Below the pieces are notes generated by a model. That model made no database searches, was not told the DNA's origin, and was given only the letters and a program-made list of their open reading frames with translations. Positions 63,385 through 64,000 of a stretch of DNA of 64,000 nucleotides are shown one piece after another; the first letter of the stretch is position 1; each line of letters starts with the position of its first letter. Both the position numbers and the translations under genes were made by a program. Origin of the DNA: Kryptolebias marmoratus (lineage: Eukaryota > Chordata > Actinopteri > Cyprinodontiformes > Rivulidae); NCBI RefSeq assembly GCF_001649575.2, contig NC_051442.1:25668697-25732696 (forward strand). Reading direction: 5' to 3'.

Positions 63385-64000
63385 CTGAGATCAATCAAAA
63401 ACAAAGCAGATAAGACTCCAGGAGCCATTAAGAACCACCACACTGACCCTAATTCATGATGATGGAGACATTGCAGTACATGAGAAGCGGACAGGCCCTG
63501 TGACACACTTTGCCCAACAACCTCTCCTTGGTAGCCAGACCTGACGGTGACCTAGTAACATTTAATTGTTTGGGAACAAGAGTTACAAAACATTAAAAGG
63601 AAGGTGGGTAGGGAAAATCGGAGAGGTTGGAAAGTAAGGGGATGAGGATGGGCCGCAGGGCCTGCCAAGATGAACTCTTCTTAAAGCATCCTTCTGCATG
63701 ATAAAGGCACTTTCAAAGGCTTCAAGCTATACATAGAAATTGGTGTTTTGCTAGGGAATCAATTGGATAAATATTATGGGATTCCTCCTGTCAAATGAAA
63801 GCAGGGCAACATGTGAATTAGATGGATGGAAACACTGGTATCCTGTGTGATGTCTCCAGATTCCCAAACATTTAGAGACTCTTGCCAAACAAATTACATA
63901 CTCTGTTGATATGCTCATGTTCTTTTTTCATTCAGAGAAACTATAGCTCTAAACGTCTGCAATAAAATCTGTAAAAACAAAACATTCTCTTTCCTATGCA

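Overview
The window is nuclear DNA from a ray-finned (teleost-type) fish. It is AT-rich, contains spliced genes with GT-AG introns, and is packed with fish-type transposons: Tc1/mariner elements including a Sleeping Beauty-like one, hAT and Harbinger-like elements, Ty3/gypsy LTR elements, several non-LTR lines and a fish SINE-like repeat. There is no prokaryotic gene organisation. Two assembly gaps (N runs) lie at 10377-10773 and 52817-53526.

Region 1, 519-33823, minus strand, holds a complete 18-exon gene that I identify as cfap58 (cilia and flagella associated protein 58, also CCDC147). All splice phases chain together into 865 codons plus a stop. The first coding exon is only 30 bp and sits behind a promoter with two TCTCGCGAGA elements and a near-match RFX X-box. 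A solo LTR starts 11 bp after the stop codon and carries AATAAA in the sense direction, so it may supply the 3' end of the mRNA. The introns hold most of the mobile DNA: four solo LTRs of one family (one just downstream of the gene), a decayed gypsy element with three inserts, a Sleeping Beauty-like element with two inserts, non-LTR fragments and an old dispersed repeat with the phrase GGCCATCTTGAAT.

Region 2, about 34-40 kb, is intergenic. It has a three-level nest (SINE-like repeat, hAT-like element, LINE tail with a GATA array), a Tc1 remnant and a small perfect-looking hairpin.

Region 3, about 40-51.4 kb, has little repeat apart from a hAT element with an 8-bp target duplication and two Tc1 derivatives. 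It lies downstream of the stop codon of a second minus-strand gene and could be its long 3' UTR or spacer.

Region 4, 51385-64000, holds the last two recognisable coding exons of that second gene (51385-51599 and 57598-57725), which join in phase and encode a basic tail I cannot assign to a family. The intron between them contains a LINE with a gap, a gypsy integrase with a 26-G run inside it, and a Tc1 transposase remnant. Beyond it lie a second copy of another LTR family, further Tc1 and LINE debris, and a short-period repeat at 62.57-62.81 kb.

I found no CRISPR array, operon, tRNA or rRNA. No new defence or metabolic system is visible. The most notable things are the layered transposon archaeology and the LTR abutting the cfap58 stop codon.
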